From Chloroflexota bacterium (GTDB lineage: Bacteria > Chloroflexota > Anaerolineae > Anaerolineales > Villigracilaceae): DNA of 64,000 nucleotides. The position numbers were made by a program, and so were the translations under genes. Numbering within the stretch: position 1 is the stretch's first letter; every line of letters starts with the position of its first letter. The DNA is taken from NCBI GenBank assembly GCA_024434165.1, contig QMIW01000007.1, forward strand, positions 1 through 64,000. Direction: 5' to 3'. Positions 6,457 to 15,015 of the stretch are shown piece after piece. The notes under the pieces are model-generated. The model had not been told where the DNA came from. It did not search any database and worked only from the letters and a program-made list of their open reading frames with translations.

Positions 6457-8517
6457 ATGACCCAAAACCCCTACGCACAACGCAAACTTTTACGCACGCT
6501 CGAAAAACTATGGGCGCGCATGGAAGGCGCAGTCAACCGCTTTACCAGATCGGATTTCAACCCGCTCTATCACCTCGGCACGCTGACCATCTTCATGCTC
6601 ATCGTCCTGCTTGCCACGGGTGTGTATCTCACCGTCTTCTACCGCCCGGGGCTGGATGTTGCCTACGCCACCGTCGAAAGAATCGACTCCAACTGGTTCG
6701 GCTCGCTCATGCGCAGCATCCACCGCTACGCCAGCGACGCGATGATCCTGCTCATCCTCCTGCACATCTTCAAGATGCTGTTCAGCGACAAGTTTTGGGG
6801 TCAGCGCTGGCTGGCGTGGACGAGCGGCTGGATCATGCTCGCGGGCGTGTGGCTGACCGGGACGATGGGCTACTGGCTCGTCTGGGATCAGCGCGCGCAG
6901 TGGATGACCGAATACATGATGCAGACCCTGGCGGGCACGTCGGGTCTCACCTATGTCGCGGCGGATATCGAATCGCGCACGTTTTCCAACTTCGTCATCA
7001 TTCTCTTTTTGCACGTCTTTTTGCCGATCATCGGTTTTCTCGGCATTTACCTGCACGGTTTGCGCCTTTCCCGCGCGCGCTGGTGGTCGCCGCGCTGGGT
7101 GAGCGTTCAGGCGCTCATCGGTTTGACGGTTCTATCGCTCATCAAGCCCGTTCAATCCTTTGCGCAGGCAGACCTTTCCACCCTCGTCCAATCCGTGCCG
7201 ATGGATGCGTATTATCTCGGCTTCCTTCCGGTGATTGACCAGTGGGGAAACCTGATTTTCTGGGGACTGGCAATTCTGCTTGGCGGAAGTTTGTTCCTGC
7301 TCCCCTGGCTCGCCTCGGGGCGGGACCTCGGGCCTGCCGCTGTTACCGACCCGGCTTGCACTGGCTGTAACATTTGCTACGCCGAATGTCCGTACGACGC
7401 CATCCGCATGGTGGACCGCGACGACGAGACGGGTTATCGCAAACTCGCCGTCATCAACGCCGCACAATGCACGGGATGCGGCATCTGCGTGGGGGCGTGT
7501 CCCACCGATGCGATTGCATTGAAGGGCGGCTACAGCGGGGAGCAGGTCTTCAATGCGGTGAAGGGCGCGCTGCACCGCGAGAAGAGCGAGGGGAACGCCG
7601 TTACCATCCTCTTCGCAAGCCAGCGTGATGAAGCGCTGGGGAGCCTGCCCGCCCGGTTAACCGTCAGCAAGGATGGTTCTCCAGTTGCAGTATCCGCCTG
7701 GGGTGAGGATGGGGCGGCGCGCGTGGTCACGGCGGTGATTCCTTCGGCGGGCGCGGTCAACATCGAGTGGATCAAGTCGCTTCATCAGGACGGCGCGCGC
7801 GATATCGTCATTCTTTCACAGCCGTACGACGACAGCCTCAACCGCGAAGATGCACATTGGATCTTGAATCGTTTGCACCTGCGCCCCGCGCTGGTGAAGC
7901 CCGGTCTGCACTGGCTCGAGGTCACGCCGGGCGATGCGAAGAGCGTGGAAGGGTTTTTGAACGACCTGCACAAGCCGGAACTGCAAAATGGAAAGCGCCC
8001 GCCTGCTCTGCCTCCTGTGAAGGAGAGAAACAAATTCATCCCGTCGCTGGTGAGCGGAGCGGCTGGAACCCTGCTGCTGTTGGGGCTGTTCGCGTTGGCG
8101 CTGCCGCTGGATATTTCGGCGGGTATGCGGGCGGCGGAGCAAAGCGCCCTGCGGGTGGCGGTGGATGCGAAAGGCAAGGTCGAAGCGGCGGCGATTCCCG
8201 AAGGCGTGACCCTGCCCGAAGGGGCGGACCCCGTGCAGATCTTCGGCGGCGTGCATTTCCCCGTCAGCGTGCGCGTGGTGATGGACGGCGAAACGATCCT
8301 GAATGAAACCTATAAGCCTTCGGGCATCAGCGGCAACGGGCGCATCTCGGCGCTGGAATTTTTGGAAATCGCGCCGGGCGTCCATCAGGTGGAAGTATGG
8401 ATCAAGGACGATGCGAACGATTATCGGCTGTCGTATTCGGGCGAGGTGAATTTTGAAAAGGGCAGGGCGTTGATCCTCGCGTACGACGAGAAGCAGGATG
8501 CGTTTGTGCTGCGGTAA
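6457..8517 (+). CDS. Cytochrome b fused to a 2[4Fe-4S] ferredoxin domain
   Basis: A 686-residue membrane redox protein. Residues 1-230 are a cytochrome b/b6-type four-helix bundle with two heme pairs spaced by 14: His89/His103 and His186/His200. After further membrane helices (about 255-285), residues 298-352 hold two complete ferredoxin motifs, Cys301/304/307/311 and Cys338/341/344/348. Residues 380-475 form an alpha/beta region vaguely like MvhD but without its cysteines; then one helix (about 525-545) and a C-terminal soluble domain. The C-terminal cytochrome b half with the PEWY quinone site is absent. Likely passes electrons between a ferredoxin-level donor and hemes or quinone. AAGGA lies four bases before the ATG; a TTG start at 6427 is less good. 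It follows the copper ATPase, so it may feed the oxidoreductase upstream. Confidence 0.85.
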   Translation: MTQNPYAQRKLLRTLEKLWARMEGAVNRFTRSDFNPLYHLGTLTIFMLIVLLATGVYLTVFYRPGLDVAYATVERIDSNWFGSLMRSIHRYASDAMILLILLHIFKMLFSDKFWGQRWLAWTSGWIMLAGVWLTGTMGYWLVWDQRAQWMTEYMMQTLAGTSGLTYVAADIESRTFSNFVIILFLHVFLPIIGFLGIYLHGLRLSRARWWSPRWVSVQALIGLTVLSLIKPVQSFAQADLSTLVQSVPMDAYYLGFLPVIDQWGNLIFWGLAILLGGSLFLLPWLASGRDLGPAAVTDPACTGCNICYAECPYDAIRMVDRDDETGYRKLAVINAAQCTGCGICVGACPTDAIALKGGYSGEQVFNAVKGALHREKSEGNAVTILFASQRDEALGSLPARLTVSKDGSPVAVSAWGEDGAARVVTAVIPSAGAVNIEWIKSLHQDGARDIVILSQPYDDSLNREDAHWILNRLHLRPALVKPGLHWLEVTPGDAKSVEGFLNDLHKPELQNGKRPPALPPVKERNKFIPSLVSGAAGTLLLLGLFALALPLDISAGMRAAEQSALRVAVDAKGKVEAAAIPEGVTLPEGADPVQIFGGVHFPVSVRVVMDGETILNETYKPSGISGNGRISALEFLEIAPGVHQVEVWIKDDANDYRLSYSGEVNFEKGRALILAYDEKQDAFVLR

Positions 8518-8519
8518 CA

Positions 8520-8578
8520 GACGATAGACCATGGACCATGGACGAACAGTCCCTCTTGATGGTCTATGGTCTATCGTC
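8520..8578. terminator. Long hairpin between convergent genes, bidirectional terminator
   Basis: A 19-base arm (8520-8538) pairs with 8560-8578 with one mismatch, with a 21-base loop. A T-run (TCTTTTTT, 8582-8588) follows on the + strand. It sits between the + strand cytochrome b fusion (ends 8517) and the - strand small membrane protein, whose last codons it overlaps, and probably stops both transcripts. Confidence 0.75.
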
Positions 8579-9082
8579 CATCGTCTTTTTTGGTTTTCGA
8601 TTGTACGCCGCTGCAAACCAGATCAAGATCACCAGCAACACTCCAAACGGAATCCACGCCAGCAATGCGCGCTGGACGAGCACATTGCGGAAGGGGGCTT
8701 CGGCGGCGGGATTGGCGGTATACCATTTTCCGTCATATTCAGACGAACCCTTCACCAATCCATCGTAAAAGACATAGCCGGTATACGGGTAATAATGGAG
8801 CTGGTCGAAGGGAACGTCTTTCGGCTTGTCGCCGGTATATTCCACGTACACGCGCACGATCTGGTAGCCCTGTCCGGGGTCGGCGGGAGCGGGGATTTCA
8901 CCCTGCGCGAAATCGGCAAAGGCGAAGAAATCCTGCGTAAGCGCGGGGTTGGTGACGTTGATCTCGCCCGTGATGCCGGGTCCCTTCACGGTGATGTAGG
9001 AAAAGCTGCCCTTGGCAAAGACAACCATCGTTGGGATGAGCAGAACCAAAGCAAGTGTGAAAGCAAACCGTTTTCTATTCAT
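8564..9082 (-). CDS. Unknown protein with signal peptide and C-terminal membrane helix
   Basis: A 172-residue protein I do not recognise. It has a signal sequence (about 1-24, ending near VVFAKG), an extracytoplasmic domain rich in aromatic residues and Gly/Pro (25-135), and one membrane helix (about 143-163) before a short basic tail. This is the layout of a membrane-anchored outer-face protein. The ATG at 9082 is preceded by GGAG at a good distance; a TTG two codons upstream is less likely. It converges on the redox gene block and is divergent from the beta-helix gene at 9247; any functional link is a guess. Confidence 0.75.
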   Translation of the reverse strand: MNRKRFAFTLALVLLIPTMVVFAKGSFSYITVKGPGITGEINVTNPALTQDFFAFADFAQGEIPAPADPGQGYQIVRVYVEYTGDKPKDVPFDQLHYYPYTGYVFYDGLVKGSSEYDGKWYTANPAAEAPFRNVLVQRALLAWIPFGVLLVILIWFAAAYNRKPKKTMDDRP

Positions 9083-9212
9083 GTTCAATCTCCGTTGTCA
9101 GTTCCCCGGATTGTAATGGAGAGTTCGGAGAAAGACTGTGACGGAAGTCCGCTTTGGGCGCCGCCCGGCAAACTGCCGTATTAATACACTGGTTATCCTC
9201 CCTCGAAACGGG

Positions 9213-9218
9213 TAGAAT
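9213..9218 (+). promoter_or_regulatory. Candidate -10 box of the first beta-helix gene
   Basis: GGTAGAAT has a TAGAAT hexamer 28 bases before the ATG at 9247. The same GGTAGAAT/GGTATAAT form precedes 47079 and 57039. No good -35 box is visible. Confidence 0.4.
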
Positions 9219-9246
9219 CTGCGGGCAGATTTATGGATGCCGCCTT

Positions 9247-10710
9247 ATGATGAAAAAATACAGGATTCCAGTTTTCTTTTTGCTGCTGGGGGTTATGAAT
9301 CTATTCTGCACCACCTCGGTCCCGCCAGCCGCCACGCCAACGCCCATGCCGACTCCAATCGAATTGCCAAACGGCGTCTATTACGTCAGCCCGGACGGAG
9401 ATGACGCCAACACTGGCACACAAAGCAAACCCTGGCGGACGATTCAGAAGGCGGCGGATAGCGTGGTGGGAGGAGGGACGGTCTTCGTAAAAGAAGGGAA
9501 TTATGCTGAACGGGTCGCCGTCATCCACTCGGGCACGGCGGACCTGCCGCTCCAGTTCGAGGCGGAGGGGAGGGTCGTCATCCAGGGATTTACAATCGCC
9601 GCCGATTACGTGTCCATTCGCGGGTTTGAAATCACCGATACGCCCGACCATGGGCGGGATGGCTGGGGAATCTGGGCGCGAAGCAGTTATTGCGTCCTGG
9701 AAAACAACTATGTGCATGATGCCACGCGGGGCGGCATCCTGTTGTTTGTCCTTCCGGGGGAGGAGACGCAGGTCCACGATTGTGTGGTGAAAAATAACCG
9801 GCTCTACCGAAATGCGTTCGCTGGAATCGAAGTTCGCGGGCGCAGCCACCTCATAGAGGGAAATGAGGTTTGGGGTACCATCCAGATTCACCCCAAATGG
9901 TCGAACCCGCCGAACTGGGCGGACGCTGACGGCATACGCTTCCACGGGTCGGGGCACATATTCCGAAGGAATTACATCCATGACATTCACTACGGCATCC
10001 CTGAAAACCCCAGACCCCATATTGACTGTTTCCAGACCTTCACCGACGGCAGTTTTCATGAAGCGGCAAGCAATGTCGTCTTTGAACAAAATCTCTGCGA
10101 GAACATGCAGGCGCAATCCCCGCTGGAAGCCGGCAAAGCCTTCATGATTCGAGATGCGGCAAATTTGATCATCCGCAATAACATTTTGCGGTCCTACCGG
10201 GTGCTGCAAGCCATTGACAGCGACAACCTGCAGATCATCAATAACACGTTTACCAACCGGCTCGACCTGTCCGTGAGAAACAGCCCGGCCATCATCACCT
10301 TGACCAACACGCCCAACAGCCTGATCAAGAACAACATCTTTTTCGACCCGCTGCTGCACGTCATTTATTTTGCAGACAACCTTTCCAGGACCGGCGTGGA
10401 TATTGGGAATAACAATGTCTTTCGCAGCGATGGACGGGCGGCGCCTGGGAAACCGTATCCGAACGATTTGTGGAATGTAGATCCCATGTTCCTGGATTCT
10501 GAACGGGGGGATTTTCACCTCAAACCCGGCTCGCCGCTCATTGACACGGGCGCTTCGCTTGCCATTGTTCCGACAGATTACGACGACGATCCCCGCCCTC
10601 AAGGGAGCGGCTACGACATCGGATCAGATGAATGGATGTCTGACAATTCATTCAACTCGGACAATTTCCTCGCCGTGTTCTTCTCTTTTCTGCCTTCCGC
10701 CCGGCAATAA
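9247..10710 (+). CDS. Secreted right-handed beta-helix protein, paralogue 1
   Basis: A 487-residue exported protein. It has a hydrophobic signal (about 4-19) ending at a cysteine (NLFCTTS), so it may be a lipoprotein although the lipobox is poor; then a short Thr/Pro linker and a parallel beta-helix of the kind found in polysaccharide lyases and epimerases. It begins with YYVSPDGDD...GTQSKPWRTIQ, the start typical of pectate-lyase-like secreted proteins, and shows repeated NN-I/V coils. A conserved block (WADADGIRFHGSG, then PHIDCFQTF) is shared with the next gene, about two thirds identical by eye. The position next to a polysaccharide cluster with an AlgD-type dehydrogenase suggests action on that polymer. 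The catalytic class (lyase, epimerase or hydrolase) cannot be told. Confidence 0.8.
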   Translation: MMKKYRIPVFFLLLGVMNLFCTTSVPPAATPTPMPTPIELPNGVYYVSPDGDDANTGTQSKPWRTIQKAADSVVGGGTVFVKEGNYAERVAVIHSGTADLPLQFEAEGRVVIQGFTIAADYVSIRGFEITDTPDHGRDGWGIWARSSYCVLENNYVHDATRGGILLFVLPGEETQVHDCVVKNNRLYRNAFAGIEVRGRSHLIEGNEVWGTIQIHPKWSNPPNWADADGIRFHGSGHIFRRNYIHDIHYGIPENPRPHIDCFQTFTDGSFHEAASNVVFEQNLCENMQAQSPLEAGKAFMIRDAANLIIRNNILRSYRVLQAIDSDNLQIINNTFTNRLDLSVRNSPAIITLTNTPNSLIKNNIFFDPLLHVIYFADNLSRTGVDIGNNNVFRSDGRAAPGKPYPNDLWNVDPMFLDSERGDFHLKPGSPLIDTGASLAIVPTDYDDDPRPQGSGYDIGSDEWMSDNSFNSDNFLAVFFSFLPSARQ

Positions 10711-10969
10711 GTGTGTTTTTTGGGGTTTGGGCAATTTTTTTGGATTCACCCTGGAGGGCCGGATTTTGAGTGGTTTTTTCCAAAAACCGGCAAAAATCGA
10801 AGAGATTTTCTGTGATCTTGGAGATTCCTTTCATTTTTGAAAACTTAAAAACGCTCCGACTCGCAAAAAATTATTTTCCTTATTACAGTTTTGATAAGGA
10901 GACCTTTGGAGGGGGTGACTCGCCCAAAATCTGGTTAAGATAGGGGTGCAATAGAAACAAGGAGCGTCA
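10711..10969. other. Intergenic 259 bp between the beta-helix paralogues
   Basis: Low GC compared with its neighbours and rich in T- and A-runs. No small gene or known riboswitch is apparent. TAAGAT (10936-10941), 29 bases before the next ATG, is a possible -10 box, so the two paralogues may have separate promoters. Confidence 0.4.
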
Positions 10970-12583
10970 ATGAAATATCAAAAAATGTACCAGCGTGCCG
11001 GTTTGGTTTTGACTGGCATGCTTCTGTTGTGGACGACGATTGCGCAAACGTCAACGGTGAAGGCGCTGTATGCGTACGCCGATCAACTGACAGAGACTTT
11101 AACGGCGGCGCCCACAGATACAGTCACCGAGACCGCCACGCCGGAACCCTCTGTAACGCCGACAATCGAAACCATCACCAGCACACCGGAGCCTTCCGCC
11201 ACCCCCACCTTATCTCCAACCCCTGTTGACACACAGGTAACAGATACGCCGGTCCCAACGGATGTGGATGCGGCGCAACGTTCCGCCGTTGAAGCGGCGG
11301 TGGACGCTCCCGGCGTCTTTTATGTATCTCCCAATGGGAATAATGCAGGGACGGGTACGCAGACCGACCCCTGGCGCACCATCCAATATGCGGCAAATGT
11401 GGTGGTGCCGGGCTCCACGGTGATTGTTCTGGAAGGCGTGTACCCCGAGCGCGTTATGATTAACCGGTCTGGAGTGTCGGGTGAGCGAATTGTATTCACG
11501 GCGCAGGGGGAGGTCGTCACCCAGGGCTTTACGATAAACGCGAGCTTCATCACCATTCGCGGATTTAGCGTTACAAACACTCCCAATGATTCCAGAAACG
11601 GATGGGGGATCTGGATCAGAGGAAAAAACTGCATCATAACGGACAACTATATTTATAATGCGACGCGGGGCGGTATTCTCCTGTATGTATCCCCAGGAAA
11701 AGAAAAAGCCACCCGTAATTGTACGGTAAGAGATAATCGCTTGTACCGGAACGGATTCGTGGGAATCGAGATTCGCGGTCGTAACCACCGGGTGGAGAAC
11801 AACGAAATCTGGGGTACCATTCAGCGCCATCCCAAGTGGACAAATCCCCCGAGCTGGGCGGATGCCGACGGTATCCGTTTCCACGGTTCAGGGCATAAAA
11901 TCCGCGGGAACTACATCCATGACATTGTGTACGGCATCCCCGAAAACCCCAACCCGCACATTGACTGTTTCCAGACCTTTTCCGACGGTTCCTATCACGA
12001 GGCGGCGAGGAATGTCGTCATCGAACGAAATCTGTGCGAGAACATGCAGGCACAGGCTCCCATGGAGGTTGGGAAGGCGTTCATGATCGAGAACGCCAAT
12101 GATTTGATCATACGGAATAATATCCTGCGGGCATACCGGGTCCTGCAAGCCATCAACAGCAACAACCTGCAGATCGTCAATAATACGTTTACGAACAAGC
12201 TCGGCATGTCCACTGCAAACAGCCCTGTCATGATCACGCTGAGGAACACCCCAAACAGTCTGATTCGAAACAACATATTCTACGACCCTTTGAATCAGGT
12301 AATCCACTTTGTGGATGGCGTCTCCCAGCAGGGCATCACGATTGGGCGCAATAATATCTATCGAAGCGATGGCAGGACCGTCCGGGGGACCAAATATCCA
12401 GGAGACCTGTGGAATGTGAATCCGCTGTTCGTAAACCCGGCGGCGGGCGACTTCCACCTGCAGGCAGGGTCGCCTCTCATCAATATGGGCGCACTGCTTT
12501 CGATTGTCACGACGGATTATGACGGGGTGGCCCGCCCGCAGGGAAGCAGTCACGATATTGGCGCGTACGAAAGAGCGCCGTGA
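10970..12583 (+). CDS. Secreted right-handed beta-helix protein, paralogue 2
   Basis: A 537-residue tandem duplicate of the gene at 9247. The signal peptide (about 1-37) is followed by a Thr/Pro-rich spacer (about 42-100), as in many cell-surface proteins of Gram-positive-like envelopes, and then the same beta-helix from FYVSPNGNN onward. The blocks WADADGIRFHGSG, YGIPENP and HIDCFQTFSDGS are kept, so both copies are probably active on similar polymers. AAGGAGCG is six bases before the ATG. Its last 34 bases overlap the end of the convergent deacetylase gene (12550-13776), so no terminator can lie between them. Anchoring differs between the copies: a possible lipid anchor in the first, a long spacer here. 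Confidence 0.85.
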   Translation: MKYQKMYQRAGLVLTGMLLLWTTIAQTSTVKALYAYADQLTETLTAAPTDTVTETATPEPSVTPTIETITSTPEPSATPTLSPTPVDTQVTDTPVPTDVDAAQRSAVEAAVDAPGVFYVSPNGNNAGTGTQTDPWRTIQYAANVVVPGSTVIVLEGVYPERVMINRSGVSGERIVFTAQGEVVTQGFTINASFITIRGFSVTNTPNDSRNGWGIWIRGKNCIITDNYIYNATRGGILLYVSPGKEKATRNCTVRDNRLYRNGFVGIEIRGRNHRVENNEIWGTIQRHPKWTNPPSWADADGIRFHGSGHKIRGNYIHDIVYGIPENPNPHIDCFQTFSDGSYHEAARNVVIERNLCENMQAQAPMEVGKAFMIENANDLIIRNNILRAYRVLQAINSNNLQIVNNTFTNKLGMSTANSPVMITLRNTPNSLIRNNIFYDPLNQVIHFVDGVSQQGITIGRNNIYRSDGRTVRGTKYPGDLWNVNPLFVNPAAGDFHLQAGSPLINMGALLSIVTTDYDGVARPQGSSHDIGAYERAP

Positions 12584-13776
12584 CCCGCTTCGACGGATAC
12601 CTGTCCGTCCTTCAAAACGGCAACAGCCATACCCTCTCCCTCCATTTCACCGCGCGGACGCGAGTCCGCGCGGTTTTTCCACCACGCGGCGACATCACGC
12701 GGCAGGGCGTGCCAGTACTGGCTGCTGCGCGCCTTCATCGTTGAGAGGAAGTCCCTGTATAGTTCAAGGCTGGCTGGGTCGTGCAAATAATCAGGATGGG
12801 AATTTACCAGCGCCATGCCGTGATATTTTTCGATGAAATCCACCTTTTCCAGCCACAAGCGCGGAGTGGTTTCGCCCAGCACGGATATCAACGTGTAATC
12901 CTGCGCCAGCGTGTAGGGCAGTTCCACGAAGCGCCCGATGAAAAAGGGATGAACGCTCATCGTGCCGCCCGGCATGGGTTCGAAGGGGTCGCTGTCGAAA
13001 AAGGACAGGTCGTATTCGATTTCGAGCGCCTGCATCCAATGCGGGTGGCGGTGGGTGAGCGGCGAACGAAAACCAACCGCGCCGTACTTTTTGAGGTAAT
13101 GGTTGATTCGCGCGGCGCGGCGCATGAATTCCGTATGGGAACTGAAGAGTTTGCCGTCGTGCTTCAAGCCGTGGACGCCGACCTCAAAGCCGCGTTCACG
13201 CAGTTCGCCGATCAGTGACCTGTCCACGCGATACCGTTCCGGGACGAAATTGAACGAGGAACGAAAACCGAGGCTCTCTTCCAAACCCGCCACTTCGCGG
13301 ACGAATTGCTGTCCCTTCGCTTCTTCGATGTCGTGGGTGAGGACAAAGGCGCAGCGCCTGCCCTGGGGCCAGAACGGCTCGAACCGGACCGAGGACCTGC
13401 CGGTCAATTCCAGGACGTTTTTCAACACTTCAAACTGAAAGCGTGGATAACGCTCCTCGATGGGCCAGCCCAGCTCAAAGTCCCGTTGGTGGCGCGATTG
13501 AAGAAGTTGACGAAGCGCGCGGCTGAGCATCCGCGGGATGAACGGCTTCAGCGCATAGTAGAGCCGTCGAATTTTGCTGAGTTCCCAATGACCGTTCCCA
13601 AATTGACCTTCGCCCAGCACGAGTTCGAGAAGTTCGCCCTCATCCTTTGGGGTTGAATTCAGCCGCAGAACGGGCAGCGCCCTGCGAACGGCATCCTCCC
13701 AAACCGAATCGTCCACAGGATCACGGAGCCGCCAGAAATTCTTCGAGGTGTTTACAGCCCAAAGATTGATGGTCAT
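12550..13776 (-). CDS. Polysaccharide deacetylase-like protein (NodB fold)
   Basis: A 408-residue protein, last gene of the polysaccharide locus. The N-terminal 130 residues are helical and unassigned; the NodB-type domain begins at about residue 145 with LTHDIEE, fitting the catalytic Asp and metal Asp of motif 1, and has HGLKHDG with a His pair for metal binding, then a GFRSP motif that matches motif 3. Expected to remove N-acetyl (or O-acetyl) groups from a sugar. No signal peptide is seen, so it may act on a lipid-linked intermediate at the inner face. Its ATG overlaps the stop of the ATP-grasp gene as ATGA, which implies coupled translation. Confidence 0.8.
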   Translation of the reverse strand: MTINLWAVNTSKNFWRLRDPVDDSVWEDAVRRALPVLRLNSTPKDEGELLELVLGEGQFGNGHWELSKIRRLYYALKPFIPRMLSRALRQLLQSRHQRDFELGWPIEERYPRFQFEVLKNVLELTGRSSVRFEPFWPQGRRCAFVLTHDIEEAKGQQFVREVAGLEESLGFRSSFNFVPERYRVDRSLIGELRERGFEVGVHGLKHDGKLFSSHTEFMRRAARINHYLKKYGAVGFRSPLTHRHPHWMQALEIEYDLSFFDSDPFEPMPGGTMSVHPFFIGRFVELPYTLAQDYTLISVLGETTPRLWLEKVDFIEKYHGMALVNSHPDYLHDPASLELYRDFLSTMKARSSQYWHALPRDVAAWWKNRADSRPRGEMEGEGMAVAVLKDGQVSVEAGHGALSYAPIS

Positions 13777-14993
13777 AATTTATTCGGGAGAAGCCTGGCA
13801 AACAGGATGCGAATCAAACGAAACGTGAAAAAGATGCCGGGCAGGGGGTCTGAACGCGAATAGACCGCCCACATCTTTTCGCCGCGCAGGGAAGCCAGCC
13901 ATCCGCGCCAGGTCAGCACGCGCTTGCGTACATAGGCAATGGCGGCGCGCAGGTCCCGCTGCCAATCCAGCCAGATGACTCCTGTGCGATAGGTAAGGCA
14001 TGGCTCGACGGGAATGTTCAGCGTATCGCAATAGGCGATGTATCCCAGGTCCACGCCGCAGCGCGCGCCCAGCCCGTCCCACATGCCGAAGCGGGTGTTG
14101 ACTTCGATGAGTTTGTAGGTTTCATCGCGCGGGTCCTTTTTGAACTCGATGCCGCCCAGCCCCTGATACCCCGCCCCCTGAAACACGCGCAGCCCCATCT
14201 CGATCAATTCGGGGTCGTAATAACTGTGGACGAAACTTGCCGAACCGAAACCGATCGGGATGACACGGTCCTTGCGCCCGGCAAAAGCCGCCAGCGGCTG
14301 CGACTGGCGATTCATATAAAACGACACATAATACAGGCGGCTGTCTTCGCCGGGAATGACCTCCTGGATGATCAATTCGGGATTGATCGAAGCCAGTTGG
14401 CGGTAGGCGTTCTTCAACTCTTCGGCATTGTTGCACAGGACGACCTTCGCGCGTCCATCCAGAACCCCGTGCCTGAGCTGTTTTTCAATGAGCGGGTCAT
14501 GCCACTGTGGGCTTTCCCCGGGTTTGATGATGGCTGGATACGATATTCGAGCCGCGACCTCCTCCACTTCATTGGCGGAGGTTGGAAAAAAGGTGGCGGG
14601 CGCGGGGATGTTTAGCCTGCGCGCCGTTTCGATCAAGCCGACCTTGGTGCAAAGCGCCTCGACCGTTTCCTTATCCGGCATGACGAATTCGTAATAGTTT
14701 TGCAGCATCTCCCGGTTGCGGGAAATGGCGAGCACGTGCTCGTCACTCAGGGGAATCAGCACCGGTTTGCATCCCAGTTGTTTCGAGAACCGGACGAGAA
14801 ACTCCAGGTATTCGCGGCTGTTCTTTTGCGGGTCCGGCGACAGGACGAACTGACAGGTGTTCGAGTATTTGCCGACCGCATGTTTGTCGTGATCCAGCCC
14901 GTAGACCGGGATGCCGCGTTTGTGCAGGGAACGCGCAATATCCAGTCCCATGTGCTCGTCGAGCGGGGTAAGTACAATTGGAATAGGGGACAT
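13773..14993 (-). CDS. ATP-grasp ligase
   Basis: A 406-residue cytoplasmic enzyme of the ATP-grasp superfamily: N-terminal Rossmann-like part (LTPLDEHMGLDIARSL, then GLDHDK), central ATP-binding lobe (YPAIIKPGESPQWHDP, about 170-185; IIQEVIPGED), and the Mg-binding end GGIEFKKDPRD...LIEVNTRFGMWDG. Such enzymes form amide bonds between a carboxylate and an amine via acyl phosphate. In a surface polysaccharide locus it could attach an amino acid to a uronic acid or to an amino sugar. I chose 14993 rather than an upstream in-frame start at 15215 because a GGAAT ribosome site precedes it and the extra residues overlap the methyltransferase and match nothing. Confidence 0.85.
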   Translation of the reverse strand: MSPIPIVLTPLDEHMGLDIARSLHKRGIPVYGLDHDKHAVGKYSNTCQFVLSPDPQKNSREYLEFLVRFSKQLGCKPVLIPLSDEHVLAISRNREMLQNYYEFVMPDKETVEALCTKVGLIETARRLNIPAPATFFPTSANEVEEVAARISYPAIIKPGESPQWHDPLIEKQLRHGVLDGRAKVVLCNNAEELKNAYRQLASINPELIIQEVIPGEDSRLYYVSFYMNRQSQPLAAFAGRKDRVIPIGFGSASFVHSYYDPELIEMGLRVFQGAGYQGLGGIEFKKDPRDETYKLIEVNTRFGMWDGLGARCGVDLGYIAYCDTLNIPVEPCLTYRTGVIWLDWQRDLRAAIAYVRKRVLTWRGWLASLRGEKMWAVYSRSDPLPGIFFTFRLIRILFARLLPNKL

Positions 14994-15015
14994 TGGAGAT
15001 TCCTTTCGATACCGG

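Noticed and set aside
10850-10969. Leader before the second beta-helix gene considered as a riboswitch
   Set aside because: I could not fit it to the conserved core of any known class; only simple AT-rich runs are visible.
11950-11980. PHID in the beta-helix proteins considered as the DPHD active-site motif of alginate epimerases
   Set aside because: Only a loose resemblance; it is not the same residue order and the surrounding sequence does not match AlgG or AlgE.
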